Assembly: GCA_020852865.1 (NCBI GenBank)
Contig: JADYZZ010000053.1
Location: forward strand, 22,359-86,358
Length of the DNA stretch: 64,000 bases
Source: Rubrivivax sp.
GTDB lineage: Bacteria; Pseudomonadota; Gammaproteobacteria; Burkholderiales; Burkholderiaceae_C
Direction of reading: 5' to 3'
The translations under genes were made by a program, and so were the position numbers. The notes under the pieces were generated by a model that saw nothing but the letters and a program-made list of their open reading frames with translations, was not told where the DNA came from and did not search any database. Shown in pieces: positions 61,892 through 64,000 of the stretch. Position 1 is the first letter of the stretch, and the number at the start of each line of letters is the position of its first letter.

Positions 61892-63787
61892 ATGTTCGAT
61901 TTCGTCCGCAACCACTCCAAGCTCACGCTGGCCTTCCTGCTGCTGCTGATCATTCCGTCGTTCATCTTCTTCGGCATCGAGGGCTACTCGCGCTTCACCA
62001 GCGGTGCCAACGAGACCGTGGCCAAGGTGGGCGGGCACGCGATCACGCGCGCCGAATGGGACCAGGCCCAGCAGCGTCTGCTCGAGCGCGTGCGCCGCCA
62101 GCCGGGCGCCGACACGGCGGCGTTCGACACGCCCGAGGCGCGCCTGCAGACGCTGGACGCGCTGGTGCGCGAGCGCACCTTGCTTGCGGCGGCGCAGGAC
62201 ATGCACCTGGCGCCCTCGGACGCGCGGCTGCAGCGCCTGTTCGCGAGCGACCCGCAGTTCGCCGCCCTGCGCAACCCGGACGGCTCGGTGAACCGCGAGA
62301 TCCTGTCGCTGCAGGGCATGAACTCGGAGATGTTCGCCGCCCAGCTGCGCCAGGACTACGCGATGCGCCAGGTGCTGGCCGGCGTCGAGCAGTCGACGCT
62401 GGCGCCGGCGGGCGACGCCGAGCGTGCGCTCGACGCGCTCTTGCAGCGCCGCGAGATCCAGTACCAGCGCTTCGAAGCCGCCGCCTACGCGGCCAAGGTC
62501 GCGCCGAGCGACGCCGACATCGAGGCCTACTACAAGGCGCACGAGGCCGAGTTCCGCGCGCCCGAGCAGGCGCAGATCGAATACGTGGTGCTCGACTTCG
62601 ACGTGCTGGGCAAGGGCGTCACGGTCAGCGAGGCCGATGCGCGCAAGTACTACGACGCCAACGCCGCGCGCTACACCACGCCCGAGGAGCGCCGCGCCAG
62701 CCACATCCTGGTGAAGGCCGACAAGGACGTACCGGCGGCCGAGCGCGCCAAGGCCAAGGCCAAGGCCCAGGCGCTGCTCGAGCAGGCGCGCAAGGATCCG
62801 GCCGCCTTCGCCGAGCTGGCCCGCAAGAACTCCGACGACACGGGCTCGGCTGCCAACGGCGGCGACCTCGACTTCTTCGGCCGCGGCGCCATGGTCAAGC
62901 CCTTCGAGGATGCCGTCTTCGGCCTCCAGCCCGGCCAGCTGAGCGGGGTCGTCGAGAGCGATTTCGGCTACCACATCATCAAGCTCACCGGTGTGCGCGG
63001 CGGCGAACGCAAGCCCTTCGATCAGGTCAAGGGCGAGATCGAATCCGAACTGCGCAAGGAACTGCTGGCCAAGCGCTGGCCCGAGGCGGCCGAGCAGTTC
63101 ACCAACACCGCGTACGAGCAGCCCGACAGCCTGCAGCCGCTCGTCGACAAGTTCAAGCTCGACAAGCGCAGCGCCACCGTGCAGCGCCAGCCGGCGCCCG
63201 GCGCCACCGGCGCGCTCGCCTCGGCCAAGCTGCTCGATGCCGTCTTCTCGGCCGACGCCCTGCGCAACAAGCGCAACACCGACGCCGTCGAGGTCGGTCC
63301 GAACCGGCTCGCGGCGGCCCACGTGATCGCCTACCAGCCCGTACGCACGCTGCCGCTGGCCGAGGTGAAGGAGCGCGTGCGCGCCAGCGTCGTCGTGCAG
63401 CAGGCCGCCGCGCTGGCGCGCAAGGACGGCGAGGCGCGCCTGGAGGCGCTGCGCAAGGCGCCTGCCGAGAGCCTGCCGGCGACGGCGGTGATCTCGCGCG
63501 CGCAGGCCGCGGGCGTGCCGCGCCAGGTGCTCGACGCCGTGCTGCGCGCCGACGCAGCCAAGCTGCCGGCACTGCTCGGCGTCGACCTGGGCGCGGCCGG
63601 CTACGACGTCGTGCGCGTGATCAAGGTGCTGCCGCGCGAAGCGGCACCGGGCGGCGACGCCGGGCTGCGCCGCCAGTACGCGCAGGCCTGGGGCGCAGCC
63701 GAGGCCGAGGCCTATCTGGCCGCGCTCAAGAAGCGCTACAAGGCCGAGATCCTGCCGGCCGCACGCGCCGCTTCGGCCGCGAACTGA
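61892..63787 (+). CDS. ppiD: SurA-N-terminal / parvulin peptidyl-prolyl isomerase (PpiD-like)
   Basis: 'MFDFVRNHSKLTLAFLLLLIIPSFIFFGIEGYSRF', 'RRASHILVKADKD...GGDLDFFGRGAMVKPFEDAVFGLQPGQLSGVVESDFGYHIIKL'. Confidence 0.93.
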   Translation: MFDFVRNHSKLTLAFLLLLIIPSFIFFGIEGYSRFTSGANETVAKVGGHAITRAEWDQAQQRLLERVRRQPGADTAAFDTPEARLQTLDALVRERTLLAAAQDMHLAPSDARLQRLFASDPQFAALRNPDGSVNREILSLQGMNSEMFAAQLRQDYAMRQVLAGVEQSTLAPAGDAERALDALLQRREIQYQRFEAAAYAAKVAPSDADIEAYYKAHEAEFRAPEQAQIEYVVLDFDVLGKGVTVSEADARKYYDANAARYTTPEERRASHILVKADKDVPAAERAKAKAKAQALLEQARKDPAAFAELARKNSDDTGSAANGGDLDFFGRGAMVKPFEDAVFGLQPGQLSGVVESDFGYHIIKLTGVRGGERKPFDQVKGEIESELRKELLAKRWPEAAEQFTNTAYEQPDSLQPLVDKFKLDKRSATVQRQPAPGATGALASAKLLDAVFSADALRNKRNTDAVEVGPNRLAAAHVIAYQPVRTLPLAEVKERVRASVVVQQAAALARKDGEARLEALRKAPAESLPATAVISRAQAAGVPRQVLDAVLRADAAKLPALLGVDLGAAGYDVVRVIKVLPREAAPGGDAGLRRQYAQAWGAAEAEAYLAALKKRYKAEILPAARAASAAN

Positions 63788-63861
63788 TCGCGCGCGCTGC
63801 GCGCCCGGGCTGCAGCGCACGAGGCACCGGCCGTGCAAGGGCCGGCCCGAAGGCCCGTCGC

Positions 63862-63867
63862 TATAAT
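63862..63867 (+). promoter_or_regulatory. Candidate -10 box TATAAT upstream of tRNA-His
   Basis: Perfect TATAAT 14 nt before the tRNA; no convincing -35 seen. Confidence 0.55.
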
Positions 63868-63880
63868 CGGCGCCCGCGAC

Positions 63881-63957
63881 GGTGGCTGTAGCTCAGTTGG
63901 TAGAGTCCCAGATTGTGATTCTGGTCGTCGTGGGTTCGAGTCCCATCAGCCACCCCA
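63881..63957 (+). tRNA. tRNA-His (anticodon GTG)
   Basis: Extra 5' G opposite C73, loop TTGTGAT, GGTTCGAGTCC T-arm, encoded CCA. Confidence 0.95.
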
Positions 63958-64000
63958 TCCCAGCGTTTCATCAGGTCCCATGCCGGACCGAACTTCCCGC

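Noticed and set aside
61626-63957. tRNA-associated prophage or integrative element
   Set aside because: tRNA-Val and tRNA-His flank a housekeeping-type ppiD gene; no integrase or attachment duplication seen.

Overview
High-GC bacterial window, Burkholderiales/Betaproteobacteria-like by gene content (inference). Most of it is a core-type chromosome: ntrB/ntrC, xth, folA/thyA, MsbA-type exporter, Att/Lol-like ABC cluster, yceH, CoA-transferase, ggt, RND efflux operon, pyrD, rpiA, mnmC, efp/earP, uvrC, pgsA, HU, ppiD, tRNA-Val and tRNA-His. Between the cytochrome-like gene (~3.5 kb) and folA/thyA (~27 kb) lies a ~23-kb accessory block of about 20 genes, all on the + strand. It encodes an AtzG/AtzE-like amidase pair, RidA, two SDRs, an amidohydrolase, a branched-chain-type ABC importer with two binding proteins, a CoxMSL-type molybdenum hydroxylase, a rhodanese, an MBL-fold hydrolase with an HxDxDH motif, two tandem ferritin-like diiron proteins (one with substituted iron ligands), a Bug-type binding protein, a UbiD-family decarboxylase and an acyl-CoA synthetase. 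This block is my best candidate for an undescribed catabolic system, probably for an N-containing aromatic or heterocyclic compound (inference). Other notable items are a 21-copy octanucleotide array upstream of the efflux operon, a ~275-bp palindromic element between earP and efp, a degenerate GGDEF protein, and in-frame microrepeats in uvrC and a DUF3445-like gene. All family calls come from reading motifs by eye; no searches were run.
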